This document shows, piece by piece, positions 1 through 6,663 of a DNA stretch of 19,469 bases. Below the pieces are notes generated by a model. It saw only the letters and a program-made list of their open reading frames with translations. It was not told the DNA's origin and made no database searches. The translations under genes were made by a program, and so were the position numbers. The number at the start of each line of letters is the position of its first letter. Positions within the stretch are counted from its first letter, which is position 1. Source of the stretch: Phycisphaerales bacterium (lineage in GTDB: Bacteria > Planctomycetota > Phycisphaerae > Sedimentisphaerales > Anaerohalosphaeraceae); NCBI GenBank assembly GCA_011048645.1, contig DSDR01000178.1, positions 1 to 19,469 of the forward strand, in the 5' to 3' direction.

Positions 1-1
1 G

Positions 2-244
2 CCGCCGGTAACGGGCAAGGTGTTTTGGGCGTTTGTGGCGCCGATCGGGCTTTTTACGGGCTTGCTGATTGGTTTTGATCGGCATCTGCCGCAGGCGTGG
101 GCCGAGCAGCTTCGTGTTTTGGCGGTGTTTGGATTCAGTGCGGTTCTCACCGTTGCGGCGGTGTGGCTCGGCAAGGTCCTGCACAATCGTCGGGCAAAGA
201 CGACGCCTCGCCGGCAACCGCCGAGCGATGGGCCGTCTCATTAG
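2..244 (+). CDS. RseC/MucC-like membrane protein, C-terminal fragment (5' end outside window)
   Basis: This reading frame is open from the first bases of the window (frame starting at base 2) to a TAG at 242-244, so only about 80 C-terminal residues are visible. They contain two hydrophobic segments, one around VFWAFVAPIGLF and one around LAVFGFSAVLTVAAVWL, separated by a short charged loop. A basic, Pro-rich tail (RRAKTTPRRQPP) follows. This two-helix, basic-tail ending is typical of the RseC/MucC family, and rseC-like genes are often found beside rnf operons, where they are linked to SoxR reduction or sigma-E control. The next gene, rnfC, starts 65 bp downstream on the same strand, so co-transcription is plausible. 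The cysteine-rich N-terminal domain that would confirm the family lies outside the window, so another small membrane protein cannot be excluded. Confidence 0.55.
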   Translation, partial: PPVTGKVFWAFVAPIGLFTGLLIGFDRHLPQAWAEQLRVLAVFGFSAVLTVAAVWLGKVLHNRRAKTTPRRQPPSDGPSH

Positions 245-309
245 CAGAACGATTCAATCCGGCAGCTCGTGCTGTTTGGCTGTGAGCACATAACAAAACG
301 GGATTATCT

Positions 310-1683
310 ATGGCGATACAAAGCAGCAAGGCGACTTTTCCGGGCGGCGTGCATCCGCCTGAAAACAAACAACTCAGCGAACACGGCGGGATTGAGCCGG
401 TTTCGCCGCCCAAACTGATGGCTATTTTGCTCAGCCAGCATCTGGGCGCACCGTGTCAGCCTGTGGTGGCCAAGCGCGACACCGTCCAGGCCGGGCAGAT
501 GATCGGCAAAAGTGACGCCTTTGTCTCGGCGCCCGTGCATTCGCCGGTCAGCGGCACGGTCAAGGACATCGCATTGCAGTCGCATCCGGTTGTCGGACGA
601 ACGACGGCGATCTTGATTGAAACCGATCCGGACAGCGCTGCCGAGTCCAAGCCGCCGTTTGATCGGTTCGATTCAGGCTTCAGCGCCGAGCCGTATTCGG
701 TCGAGCAGATTTGCAAAGCGGTCCATGACGGCGGTTTGGTCGGTATGGGCGGTGCGGGTTTTCCGACGCGGGTCAAGATCGAGCCGAATCCGGCGATGCC
801 CAAAGAGATTCTGCTGATCAACGGCTGTGAGTGTGAGCCGTTTATTACGTGCGATTATCGGCTGATGCTGGAGGGAACCTGGCAAGTGCTGGCGGGGATT
901 CGTCTGGCGGCCAAGGCCTGCGGTGTTGACCGGGTGCGGATTGGTATCGAAGACAACAAGCCGCAGGCGGTCAGCGTGATGACCGAGGCGGCTGCATCCG
1001 TCAAAGATTTGGATATTCAGGTGGTCGCCATCAAGACCAAGTATCCGCAGGGCGGGGAACGCCAGTTGATCCGTTCGCTGCTGGGCAAGACCGTTCCGAC
1101 CGGCAAGATTCCGCCGACCATCGGCGTGTGCGTGCTGAATGTCGCCACCTGCGCGGCCATTGCCGAGGCGGTCGTGCTGAACAAGCCGTTGACCCATCGG
1201 GTCACGACCGTTACGGGCCAGGCCATTGCCAAACCCGGCAATTATTATGTGCCTGTCGGGATGACGGTGGGCGATCTGATCGAACACTGCGGCGGACTGA
1301 CCGAGCAGGCGGCCAAAGTGGTGATGGGCGGGCCGATGATGGGCTTTGCCGTTGCGGATTTGACGACGCCGCTGACCAAGACCAGCGGGGCGGTCACGGT
1401 ACTGACGCAGGAGGATGTGACCCGGGCCAAACACCAAAAACAGCAAACGCCGTGCATTCGCTGCGGGCGCTGCCTGACGGCCTGTCCGGAAGGACTAAAC
1501 CCGACCAAGATTGCCCATGCGGTCAAATATAACCGGATGGATCTTGCCGAGCGGTATTATATGTCCGCCTGTATCGAATGCGGCTGCTGCAGCTACGTCT
1601 GTCCGGCCAATATCGAGATCACCGGTTATATCAAGACCGGCAAAATTCTGGTCGCACGGGCCAAGAAGAGAATGCAGGCGTAA
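310..1683 (+). CDS. rnfC: Rnf electron transport complex subunit C
   Basis: RnfC is the peripheral NADH/ferredoxin-side subunit of the Rnf complex, which couples electron flow between ferredoxin and NAD+ to Na+ or H+ transport. The 457-residue product has the RnfC-type N-terminus (GGVHPPENK) and the nucleotide/flavin-binding signature GLVGMGGAGFPT at residues 142-153. NGCECEP follows, with Cys173 and Cys175. At the C-terminus are two 4Fe-4S motifs: Cys382/385/388/392 (CIRCGRC...C) and Cys421/424/427/431 (CIECGCC...C). The length is normal for a short-form RnfC without the long repetitive C-terminal tail of gamma-proteobacterial homologues. The ATG at 310 has only a weak upstream GGGA. It is the first gene of the rnf set, which continues with rnfD after a 179-bp repeat-containing gap. 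Confidence 0.96.
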   Translation: MAIQSSKATFPGGVHPPENKQLSEHGGIEPVSPPKLMAILLSQHLGAPCQPVVAKRDTVQAGQMIGKSDAFVSAPVHSPVSGTVKDIALQSHPVVGRTTAILIETDPDSAAESKPPFDRFDSGFSAEPYSVEQICKAVHDGGLVGMGGAGFPTRVKIEPNPAMPKEILLINGCECEPFITCDYRLMLEGTWQVLAGIRLAAKACGVDRVRIGIEDNKPQAVSVMTEAAASVKDLDIQVVAIKTKYPQGGERQLIRSLLGKTVPTGKIPPTIGVCVLNVATCAAIAEAVVLNKPLTHRVTTVTGQAIAKPGNYYVPVGMTVGDLIEHCGGLTEQAAKVVMGGPMMGFAVADLTTPLTKTSGAVTVLTQEDVTRAKHQKQQTPCIRCGRCLTACPEGLNPTKIAHAVKYNRMDLAERYYMSACIECGCCSYVCPANIEITGYIKTGKILVARAKKRMQA

Positions 1684-1862
1684 TAAAATTAAAAGTCAAA
1701 AATAAAAAATCAAAATGACAATGCAAAAAGTAAAGATAAAAAGCATGCAATTCTCTGCGGTTTGGCCTTTTTGAATTTTGAATTGTCATTTTGTATTTTA
1801 CAGTTTGCTTTTTGATTTCGTCGAGTTGTCATTGGTTTTACAGTTGAAGATAGGAATGATTG
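1684..1862. repeat. AT-rich palindromic intergenic repeat between rnfC and rnfD (family 1)
   Basis: This gap within the operon is strongly AT-rich compared with its GC-rich neighbours and is built from AAAGTCAAAAAT-like and CAAAATGACAAT-like words. It contains a perfect 12-bp inverted repeat, CAAAATGACAAT at 1711-1722 and ATTGTCATTTTG at 1782-1793. The flanking sequence is also roughly complementary, for example AAAAAGTAAAG on the left against CTTTTTGATTT-like runs on the right. RNA through the gap could therefore fold into a long stem. Related AAAGTCAAA words occur at 6321-6355. No ORF of interest lies here. The last bases carry the rnfD Shine-Dalgarno sequence. Confidence 0.7.
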
Positions 1863-2873
1863 ATGCTTAGCAAACTAACCGTATCGCCGGCGCCGCATAT
1901 CAGTCAGAAGCTTTCGACGCGGCGTGTGATGGCTGATGTGTTGATCGGGCTGCTGCCGGCGGTGATCGCGGCCGGGGTGTTCTTTCGGCTGCGGGCGCTG
2001 CTGGTCATCGCCGTCTGTGTGGTTGCGTGTGTGGCCAGTGAGTGGCTGTGCAATGTTATTCGCAAACGTCCCGCATCCATCGGCGATTTGAGTGCGGTGG
2101 TGACCGGCGTGATTTTGGCGCTGTCGCTTCCGCCGATGGCGCCGTATTCGGCGGCGATTGTCGGCAGTGTGTTTGCGATTGTGATTGCCAAGATGGTGTT
2201 CGGCGGGCTGGGGTCCAATGTGTTCAATCCGGCCATGGCGGCGCGGGCGTTTATGGCCGCCTCGTTCGGTGCGGCGATGACCACCTGGACGGTTCCGGCC
2301 ACGGTCGATGCGTCGCTGCCGACCATCGCCGCGGCCAACACCAGCGCCACGACCCAGGCGACGCCGCTGGCCTGGAGCAAGGCCGTGCAGAAAGGCCAGG
2401 TCGAAGCCACATATATCAACGAGCAGGCCTCGTGGGCGTTCTGGGGCGAAGTGGGCGGCTGTCTGGGCGAGACCAGCGCGCTGGCGCTGCTGATCGGCGG
2501 GGCGTATCTGCTGATTCGCCGGACGATTACGTGGCATATTCCCGCGGCGGTGCTGCTGTCGGCCGGGGGGATTGCGCTGGCGGCCTGGCTGATCAAACCG
2601 GAGGCCTATGTCAATCCGCTGCTGCATCTGTTCGGCGGCGGGCTGCTGATCTGTGCGTTCTTTATCGCCACCGATCCGGTCACCGCGCCGCTGAGCGTCA
2701 AGGGGATGTGGATTTTCGGCATCGGCGTCGGGGCGCTGATTATGCTGATTCGCATTGTCGGCGAATATCCGGAGGGCGTGATGTATGCGGTGCTGATTAT
2801 GAACGCCTTTACGCCGCTGATTGATCGATTCTGCAAGTTGACTCCCGCAGGAGGTGTGCCTGATGTTCGCTAA
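1863..2873 (+). CDS. rnfD: Rnf electron transport complex subunit D
   Basis: RnfD is an integral membrane flavoprotein of the Rnf complex, homologous to NqrB of the Na+-pumping NADH:quinone reductase. It contributes to the ion-translocating core. The 336-residue product is highly hydrophobic with many membrane segments. It carries the family's covalent-FMN motif QATPLA, in which Thr167 is the predicted attachment residue. ATG 1863 was chosen because AGGA at 1852-1855 lies 7 nt upstream; an in-frame TTG at 1860 adds only one residue. The conserved pieces GGLGSNVFNPAMAARAF and FIATDPVTAP support the assignment. Its 3' end overlaps the start of rnfG by 11 bp, indicating translational coupling. 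Confidence 0.95.
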   Translation: MLSKLTVSPAPHISQKLSTRRVMADVLIGLLPAVIAAGVFFRLRALLVIAVCVVACVASEWLCNVIRKRPASIGDLSAVVTGVILALSLPPMAPYSAAIVGSVFAIVIAKMVFGGLGSNVFNPAMAARAFMAASFGAAMTTWTVPATVDASLPTIAAANTSATTQATPLAWSKAVQKGQVEATYINEQASWAFWGEVGGCLGETSALALLIGGAYLLIRRTITWHIPAAVLLSAGGIALAAWLIKPEAYVNPLLHLFGGGLLICAFFIATDPVTAPLSVKGMWIFGIGVGALIMLIRIVGEYPEGVMYAVLIMNAFTPLIDRFCKLTPAGGVPDVR

Positions 2874-3492
2874 AATCAAATACTATGTTGAACAAAGCTG
2901 GGTGCTGATGGTTGCAGCAATCGCCTTCGGCACACTGCTGGCCATTACGGACGCGGCCTGGAAGCCGCGCATCGAACAGAACGCCGTCAATCGGTTTACT
3001 GAATTGGCCGGCCGACTGTTGCCCAATGCGATACGGTTTGAATCGGCAACGTCTGAACCGCTGACAATCGACATCGGCGGCAAGTCCGTGCCGGTGGATG
3101 TCAAACGCGGGCTGAACGCGGCCGGTCAAACCGTCGGCTGGGCGTTTGTCTGTACCGGCTCGGGTTTTGCCGACAAGATTCAGTTGGTCGCGGCTGTGGA
3201 TGCGGCGTTTGAAACCCTGGCCGGCTTTCGGGTGCTCAGCAGCAATGAGACGCCGGGCTTCGGCGATAAAATCAATATCACGCCCGATGAAGGCGGCTTT
3301 TTCCAGCCGCAGTTTGTCGGCGCTCCGGTCGGGTCGCTGACACTGGTCAAGACCGGCGACCCGCAAGACATTAACGACCGCATTGTCGCCATCAGCGGCG
3401 CGACCGTTTCCAGTCAGGCCGTGGTGGATACGTTCAATGCCTATTTAGTACCGCTCAGGGAAACGCTGGCTGCCGAAGGGCTGCTGCCGTGA
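2863..3492 (+). CDS. rnfG: Rnf electron transport complex subunit G
   Basis: RnfG is a membrane-anchored flavoprotein of the Rnf complex, homologous to NqrC. It carries a covalently attached FMN on the far side of the membrane. The 209-residue product has one N-terminal membrane anchor (about residues 10-30, WVLMVAAIAFGTLLAI). The rest is soluble and ends with the FMN-binding motif SGATVSS, in which Thr181 is the predicted phosphoester attachment site. The start is well defined: AGGAGG at 2849-2854 lies 8 nt before ATG 2863. This makes the gene overlap rnfD by 11 bp. ETPGFGDKI around the middle is also typical of the FMN-binding domain. Confidence 0.95.
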   Translation: MFAKIKYYVEQSWVLMVAAIAFGTLLAITDAAWKPRIEQNAVNRFTELAGRLLPNAIRFESATSEPLTIDIGGKSVPVDVKRGLNAAGQTVGWAFVCTGSGFADKIQLVAAVDAAFETLAGFRVLSSNETPGFGDKINITPDEGGFFQPQFVGAPVGSLTLVKTGDPQDINDRIVAISGATVSSQAVVDTFNAYLVPLRETLAAEGLLP

Positions 3493-3560
3493 ATCAAAAT
3501 GTATGGTTTTTTCGATGGGCTGTAAAATGACCGTCGCTGATAAGAGAGGAATCGCTTAGA

Positions 3561-4160
3561 ATGGCCGAGCAACGTTTGCAAAAGACCTTTACCGCGGGGC
3601 TGTGGCAAAATAATCCGGTGCTGCGGCTGCTGCTGGGGATGTGTCCGGTGCTGGCGGTGACCGCTGCGCTGAAGCCGGCACTGACGATGGGATTGAGTGT
3701 GATTTTCGTGCTGACCTGTTCGAATGTCGTTGTCAGCCTGATGAAGCATCTGCTCAAGCCGCATCTGCGGATTTTGATGTTTACGCTGACCATTTCCACA
3801 TTTGTTACGATTGCGGATTTATACCTCAGGGCGTTCCAGCCGGAAATGAGCGCGGCGCTGGGGCCGTATATCCCGCTGATCATCGTCAACTGCATCATCA
3901 TCGGGCGGGCCGAGGCCTGCGCCAGCAAAAGTCCGCTAATGGTCAGCTTGGTCGATGCGCTGGGGATGGGTGCGGGGTTCACGTTGACGCTGTGCGCTCT
4001 GGCGGCGGTACGGGAGCTGCTGTCCACCGGCAAGCTGTTTGAAATCACCGTCATGCCGTCGTGGTTTATGCCATGGGCGGCGATGGGAATGCCCGTCGGG
4101 GCGTTCGTGACGCTTGGATTGATGCTGGCGGGCGTGAATCTGATCACGCGAAAAACGTAA
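3561..4160 (+). CDS. rnfE: Rnf electron transport complex subunit E
   Basis: RnfE is an integral membrane subunit homologous to NqrD. With RnfA it forms a symmetric pair that holds an intramembrane Fe-S centre. The 199-residue product is almost entirely hydrophobic with about six membrane segments. It has the two expected cysteines: Cys28 in LLLGMCPVLAV and Cys111 in VNCIIIGRAEA. AGAGGAA about 10 nt upstream serves the ATG at 3561. The 68-bp gap after rnfG shows no other gene. A longer, repeat-filled gap of 192 bp separates it from rnfA, its structural partner. Confidence 0.95.
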   Translation: MAEQRLQKTFTAGLWQNNPVLRLLLGMCPVLAVTAALKPALTMGLSVIFVLTCSNVVVSLMKHLLKPHLRILMFTLTISTFVTIADLYLRAFQPEMSAALGPYIPLIIVNCIIIGRAEACASKSPLMVSLVDALGMGAGFTLTLCALAAVRELLSTGKLFEITVMPSWFMPWAAMGMPVGAFVTLGLMLAGVNLITRKT

Positions 4161-4352
4161 ACGTCTTATCAGAAAATAGAAATCCGAAATCCGAATATCG
4201 AAATATGAAACAATGTCAAATGACTGAAATTCAAATGAACAAAATAAAATATTTGTTTGTTGACGGAGTGTTTCTGTTATTTGTATTTCGTATTTTTGAA
4301 TTTGTTTCGGATTTCGACATTCGTACTTCGAATTTAAACAGGACGATGTAAT
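4161..4352. repeat. Palindromic AAATCCGAAAT-type intergenic repeat between rnfE and rnfA (family 2)
   Basis: This AT-rich gap starts with a run of CCGAAAT and CGAATAT words (about 4180-4210). It ends with their approximate reverse complement (about 4276-4335, with TTTCGGATTTCGACATTC). For example, GAATATCGAAAT at 4193-4204 pairs with ATTTCGACATTC at 4311-4322 with one mismatch. The left arm at 4182-4204 matches 5896-5918 downstream of rnfB at 22 of 23 positions. The whole element could fold into a long imperfect hairpin in the rnf mRNA. A short open frame that crosses it (4061-4351) is dominated by repeat sequence and is not regarded as a gene. The rnfA ribosome-binding site (AGGA, 4340-4343) lies at its edge. 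Confidence 0.7.
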
Positions 4353-4940
4353 ATGGACACTTTACAAACCCTGCTGCTGGCGTTTATCGGCATTGTGATT
4401 GTCAATAATCTGGTGCTGACGAAGTTTTTGGGCATCTGTCCCTATCTGGGCGTGTCGGGTCGCATCGATATGGCCTTCGGGATGGGCTGTGCGGTGACGT
4501 TTGTCGTTACGCTGGCCGGGACGCTGACGTGGATCATCGACCATACGTTTCTGATTCCGTATTCGCTGGAGGTGATGCGGTATCTGTGCTTTATTATGGT
4601 CATCGCCGGCGCGGTGCAGCTTGTGGAAATGTACGTGCGCAAGTTTTTTCCGCCGCTGTATGAGAGCTTCGGTATCTTTTTGCCGCTGATTACGACCAAC
4701 TGTGCGATTCTCGGGCTGTGTCTGTTTTTGAATCTGTGGGAGATTGACAGCCTGATCCACGCGGTGGTGCTCAGCATCGGGGCGGGCGTGGGCTTTACGC
4801 TGGCGATCTGCATCATGGCCGGCATTCGCGAGAATCTGGAGCTGGCCGATGTGCCTGAGGTGATGCAGGGCGCGCCGATCACACTGGTGACGGCCGGTCT
4901 GCTGACGCTGGCGTTTATGGGGTTTGCAGGGATGATCTGA
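4353..4940 (+). CDS. rnfA: Rnf electron transport complex subunit A
   Basis: RnfA is the second half of the RnfA/RnfE membrane pair, homologous to NqrE. It contributes cysteines to the intramembrane Fe-S centre on the electron path across the membrane. The 195-residue product is hydrophobic, with about six predicted membrane helices. It has the family signature NNLVLTKFLGICPYLGVS with Cys29, and TTNCAILG with Cys117, at positions matching those of RnfE. Length and sequence are typical. AGGA at 4340-4343 lies 9 nt before the ATG. A 74-bp gap without a recognised feature precedes rnfB. Confidence 0.96.
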   Translation: MDTLQTLLLAFIGIVIVNNLVLTKFLGICPYLGVSGRIDMAFGMGCAVTFVVTLAGTLTWIIDHTFLIPYSLEVMRYLCFIMVIAGAVQLVEMYVRKFFPPLYESFGIFLPLITTNCAILGLCLFLNLWEIDSLIHAVVLSIGAGVGFTLAICIMAGIRENLELADVPEVMQGAPITLVTAGLLTLAFMGFAGMI

Positions 4941-5014
4941 TGGCGTCTGCGATTTTCAATTTCAGCATGTCAAATTTTTGGGTGAGATAGACAGTCGAAA
5001 ACAGGATATAGAAG

Positions 5015-5881
5015 ATGATGGATTTGATTCAAAACGTCTGGCCGGCGGCGCTGCTGGCGGTGGGGTTAGCGTCGCTGTTTGCGTTGATATTGCTGATCGC
5101 CAGCATCAAGTTGCGGGTCGAGGTGGATCCGAAGGTCGAAGAAGTTCACAAGGCTCTGCCCGGCATTGATTGCGGGGCGTGCGGTTTTGCCGGGTGTGCG
5201 GCCTATGCCAAGGCGGTCGCGGCCGATCCGGAGCTGATCGGACGCTGTGCGCCGGGCGGGGCGGAGGTGTGCGACGCGATCGGGCGCATCCTCAATCTTC
5301 AGATCTCCGGCGGCGGCGCGCCGATGCGGCCGATTGTGCATTGCCGCGCCCATCGCGAGGACAAGCTGTTCTACGCCGAGTACCGCGGCATCGAAAGCTG
5401 CACCAGCGCCAACGCCCAGCCGGACGTGCAGGCGTGTCATTTCGGGTGTCTGGGCTTTGGCGATTGCGTGCGGGCGTGCAAGTTCGACGCTCTGCACATC
5501 GTGGACGGGCTGTCCACGGTCAATTACCACAACTGCACCGGCTGCGGCGCCTGCGCCAAGGCCTGTCCGCGAAACCTCATCCGGATGGTTCCGTTTACGC
5601 AGGATAATATGATGGTCGTGGCGTGCAGCAGCCGTGAGAACGGCAAGACCACGCGCACGTTCTGCACGGTCGGCTGCATCGGCTGCGGCATCTGCGCCAA
5701 ACAGAGCGAGCTGTTTACCGTGGCCGACAATCTGGCGACGCTGAACACCGCCGAATACGCCCCGTCCGAGGCGACGCAAAAGGCGATGGACAAATGCCCG
5801 ACCGGGGTGATCGTCTATCGCGGAAAGACCGCCCCCGCCCCGCGCCAGCCAAAGCAAAAGGCCGCCGCAGTCGCGACATAA
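5015..5881 (+). CDS. rnfB: Rnf electron transport complex subunit B (multi-cluster ferredoxin subunit)
   Basis: RnfB is the peripheral Fe-S subunit thought to exchange electrons with soluble ferredoxin. The 288-residue product has an N-terminal membrane anchor (about residues 9-32). It continues with the 4Fe-4S domain DCGACGFAGC (Cys53, 56, 61 and then Cys78). Ferredoxin-like motifs follow at Cys141/145/151/155 and Cys174/177/180/184 (CTGCGACAKACP). A further cysteine group is CTVGCIGCGIC (Cys217/221/224/227) with Cys261 in KCPTG. The tail is Pro/Ala/Lys-rich. AGGA at 5003-5006 precedes two adjacent ATGs (5015 and 5018); the first gives 8-nt spacing. This is the last rnf gene, as in the C-D-G-E-A-B order known from acetogens and other anaerobes. 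Confidence 0.96.
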   Translation: MMDLIQNVWPAALLAVGLASLFALILLIASIKLRVEVDPKVEEVHKALPGIDCGACGFAGCAAYAKAVAADPELIGRCAPGGAEVCDAIGRILNLQISGGGAPMRPIVHCRAHREDKLFYAEYRGIESCTSANAQPDVQACHFGCLGFGDCVRACKFDALHIVDGLSTVNYHNCTGCGACAKACPRNLIRMVPFTQDNMMVVACSSRENGKTTRTFCTVGCIGCGICAKQSELFTVADNLATLNTAEYAPSEATQKAMDKCPTGVIVYRGKTAPAPRQPKQKAAAVAT

Positions 5882-6016
5882 CGGAGCGCAGCCAGATCCG
5901 AAATACGAATATCGAAATCCGAAACACATTCAAATGACAAAAAACGCAATGCTCCAAACGTGCTTAGTTCGTGGTTCAATTATTCGTAAATCGGTCATTT
6001 TATTTCTTTACGATCT
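5882..6016. repeat. Family 2 intergenic repeat after rnfB
   Basis: The space between rnfB and the oppositely oriented small membrane gene holds a second copy of the CCGAAAT/CGAATAT element. Positions 5896-5918 match 4182-4204 at 22 of 23 bases and continue with ACACATTCAAATGAC. A degenerate opposite arm may lie near 5977-6003 (ATTCGTAAATCGG), so the element may also be an imperfect palindrome. Its place after the last rnf gene would suit an RNA-end or stability role, but there is no GC-rich stem followed by a T-run. It is therefore not called a terminator. Confidence 0.6.
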
Positions 6017-6307
6017 CTAACTTGCCTGCGCGGATGTGTCGGTGCGGCTTTTGCGTTGACAGACGTCGGCCAGGGCGTTATAGACCCACGCGAAGATCAG
6101 CCCGCCGATCCAGCCGTCGATTGCGCCCCAGACCAGTCCGACCAGACTGCCGACCGGTGTAATGGTGTATCCGCGATAGACGCGGGACAGGAACGTCGCG
6201 CCCGAATCGCTGCCTTCAAACGCGATGATCCACCACGTCAGAAAAAACAGTCCCAGCCCCCACACGATCCCGCAGGTCAACCCGAACGCCTTGATATTCA
6301 GCTTCAT
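6017..6307 (-). CDS. Small membrane protein of the holin-like family
   Basis: The 96-residue product has a hydrophobic segment at about residues 8-30 (LTCGIVWGLGLFFLTWWII). A second hydrophobic stretch at about 52-78 (PVGSLVGLVWGAIDGWIGG and following residues) may form one or two helices. The tail is short and polar. From memory, proteins with this MKLN-KAF-LTCG-VWGL-LF-TWW pattern are widespread in bacteria and are often auto-annotated as 'bacteriophage holin'. No phage genes are nearby, so a lytic role is not supported here and a chromosomal membrane function is more likely. GGGG lies about 6 nt before the ATG. It is the last gene of the minus-strand series and may be transcribed from leader copy A (6436-6526). 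Confidence 0.7.
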   Translation of the reverse strand: MKLNIKAFGLTCGIVWGLGLFFLTWWIIAFEGSDSGATFLSRVYRGYTITPVGSLVGLVWGAIDGWIGGLIFAWVYNALADVCQRKSRTDTSAQAS

Positions 6308-6320
6308 CGCATACCCCTTT

Positions 6321-6355
6321 CAAAAAAAGTCAAAGGTCAAAAAGCAAAAATCAAT
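6321..6355. repeat. Short AAAGTCAAA-type repeat (family 1 fragment)
   Basis: The stretch reads as A-rich AAAGTCAAAGGTCAAAAAGC words. It resembles the left part of the rnfC-rnfD intergenic element (1691-1730). It lies just upstream of the holin-like gene. The stop codon of the truncated 33-codon ORF (6337-6339) falls inside it, so the repeat may have replaced or cut off the rest of that reading frame. Confidence 0.45.
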
Positions 6356-6438
6356 AACCGAAATCGCCGGTTTGACTGCACCAACGCATAAATTCCCATC
6401 AGCTTAATCAAAAGCGAGGTCATTTCGCGTTTGGTCAT
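6337..6438 (-). pseudogene. Truncated 33-codon ORF behind leader copy A
   Basis: A minus-strand ATG at 6436-6438 opens a 33-codon frame ending at 6337-6339. Its N-terminus reads MTKREMTSLLIKLMGIYALVQ, a charged start followed by an amphipathic to hydrophobic stretch that looks like the beginning of a small membrane protein. The protein then ends abruptly where the AAAGTCAAA repeat begins. A strong Shine-Dalgarno sequence (AAGGAG) lies 6 nt before the ATG and a good sigma-70-like promoter lies in the leader (6488-6516). The expression signals thus look intact while the coding part looks like a remnant. It could also be a real small protein; there is no independent evidence of translation. Confidence 0.45.
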
Positions 6439-6526
6439 TGCATCTCCTTTTCCATTTTATCCCTTCGATTGTCTGTAAATCGAGTGTATTCTATCTGAAA
6501 CATCAGGCTGCGGCAACGGTTTTATT
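6436..6526 (-). promoter_or_regulatory. Leader/promoter block, copy A (91-bp direct repeat)
   Basis: On the minus strand this block holds TTGCCG (6511-6516), a 17-bp spacer and TAGAAT (6488-6493), a good sigma-70-like promoter. A leader of about 45 nt follows, ending with AAGGAG and the start codon of the 33-codon ORF. It matches 8116-8206 at 89 of 91 positions. The two differences, at 6447/8127 and 6460/8140, are near the ribosome-binding site. Copy A keeps the stronger Shine-Dalgarno sequence (AAGGAG against AAAGAG in copy B). Confidence 0.7.
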
Positions 6527-6663
6527 TTTCCTGCAAGTCCCAAGTCCGCGAATCTGTTGTTGACCGAATCGCTCTTCAAGCCGCTCGATAAATAATCCAG
6601 ACACGATTCTTCTACATTGACGACAGCAGTGTCGTGTACCATAGGGTGCATCTGTGTGCTGCC
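6527..6663. other. Unassigned spacer between leader copy A and the unknown secreted gene
   Basis: About 137 bp follow the stop codon of the unknown secreted protein and precede leader copy A in minus-strand direction. A 64-codon minus-strand frame (6457-6651) crosses this spacer and runs into the duplicated promoter block, which makes it an unlikely gene. No convincing hairpin-plus-T-run terminator was found. The sequence is not present beside copy B, so it belongs to the 1680-bp unit that separates the two leaders. Confidence 0.4.

Noticed and set aside
1875..2879. 334-codon minus-strand frame over rnfD
   Set aside because: It is antisense to a clear RnfD. The translation is Arg/Gln/His-rich with no family motif, as expected from the reverse strand of GC-biased codons.
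4061..4351. 96-codon plus-strand frame between rnfE and rnfA
   Set aside because: It starts out of frame inside rnfE and most of it is translated palindromic repeat.
4182..5918. CRISPR array from the repeated CCGAAAT words
   Set aside because: Copies are few, far apart and imperfectly palindromic, without regular spacers or cas genes.
5882..6016. Intrinsic terminator after rnfB
   Set aside because: The repeat here can pair only weakly and no GC-rich stem followed by a T-run was found.
6017..6307. Evidence of prophage from the holin-like gene
   Set aside because: No endolysin, structural, integrase or attachment-site sequence is nearby, so a phage remnant is not supported.
6457..6651. 64-codon minus-strand frame after the unknown secreted gene
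   Set aside because: Half of it lies in the duplicated promoter block, where the sequence is constrained by promoter function. There is no ribosome-binding site or family resemblance.
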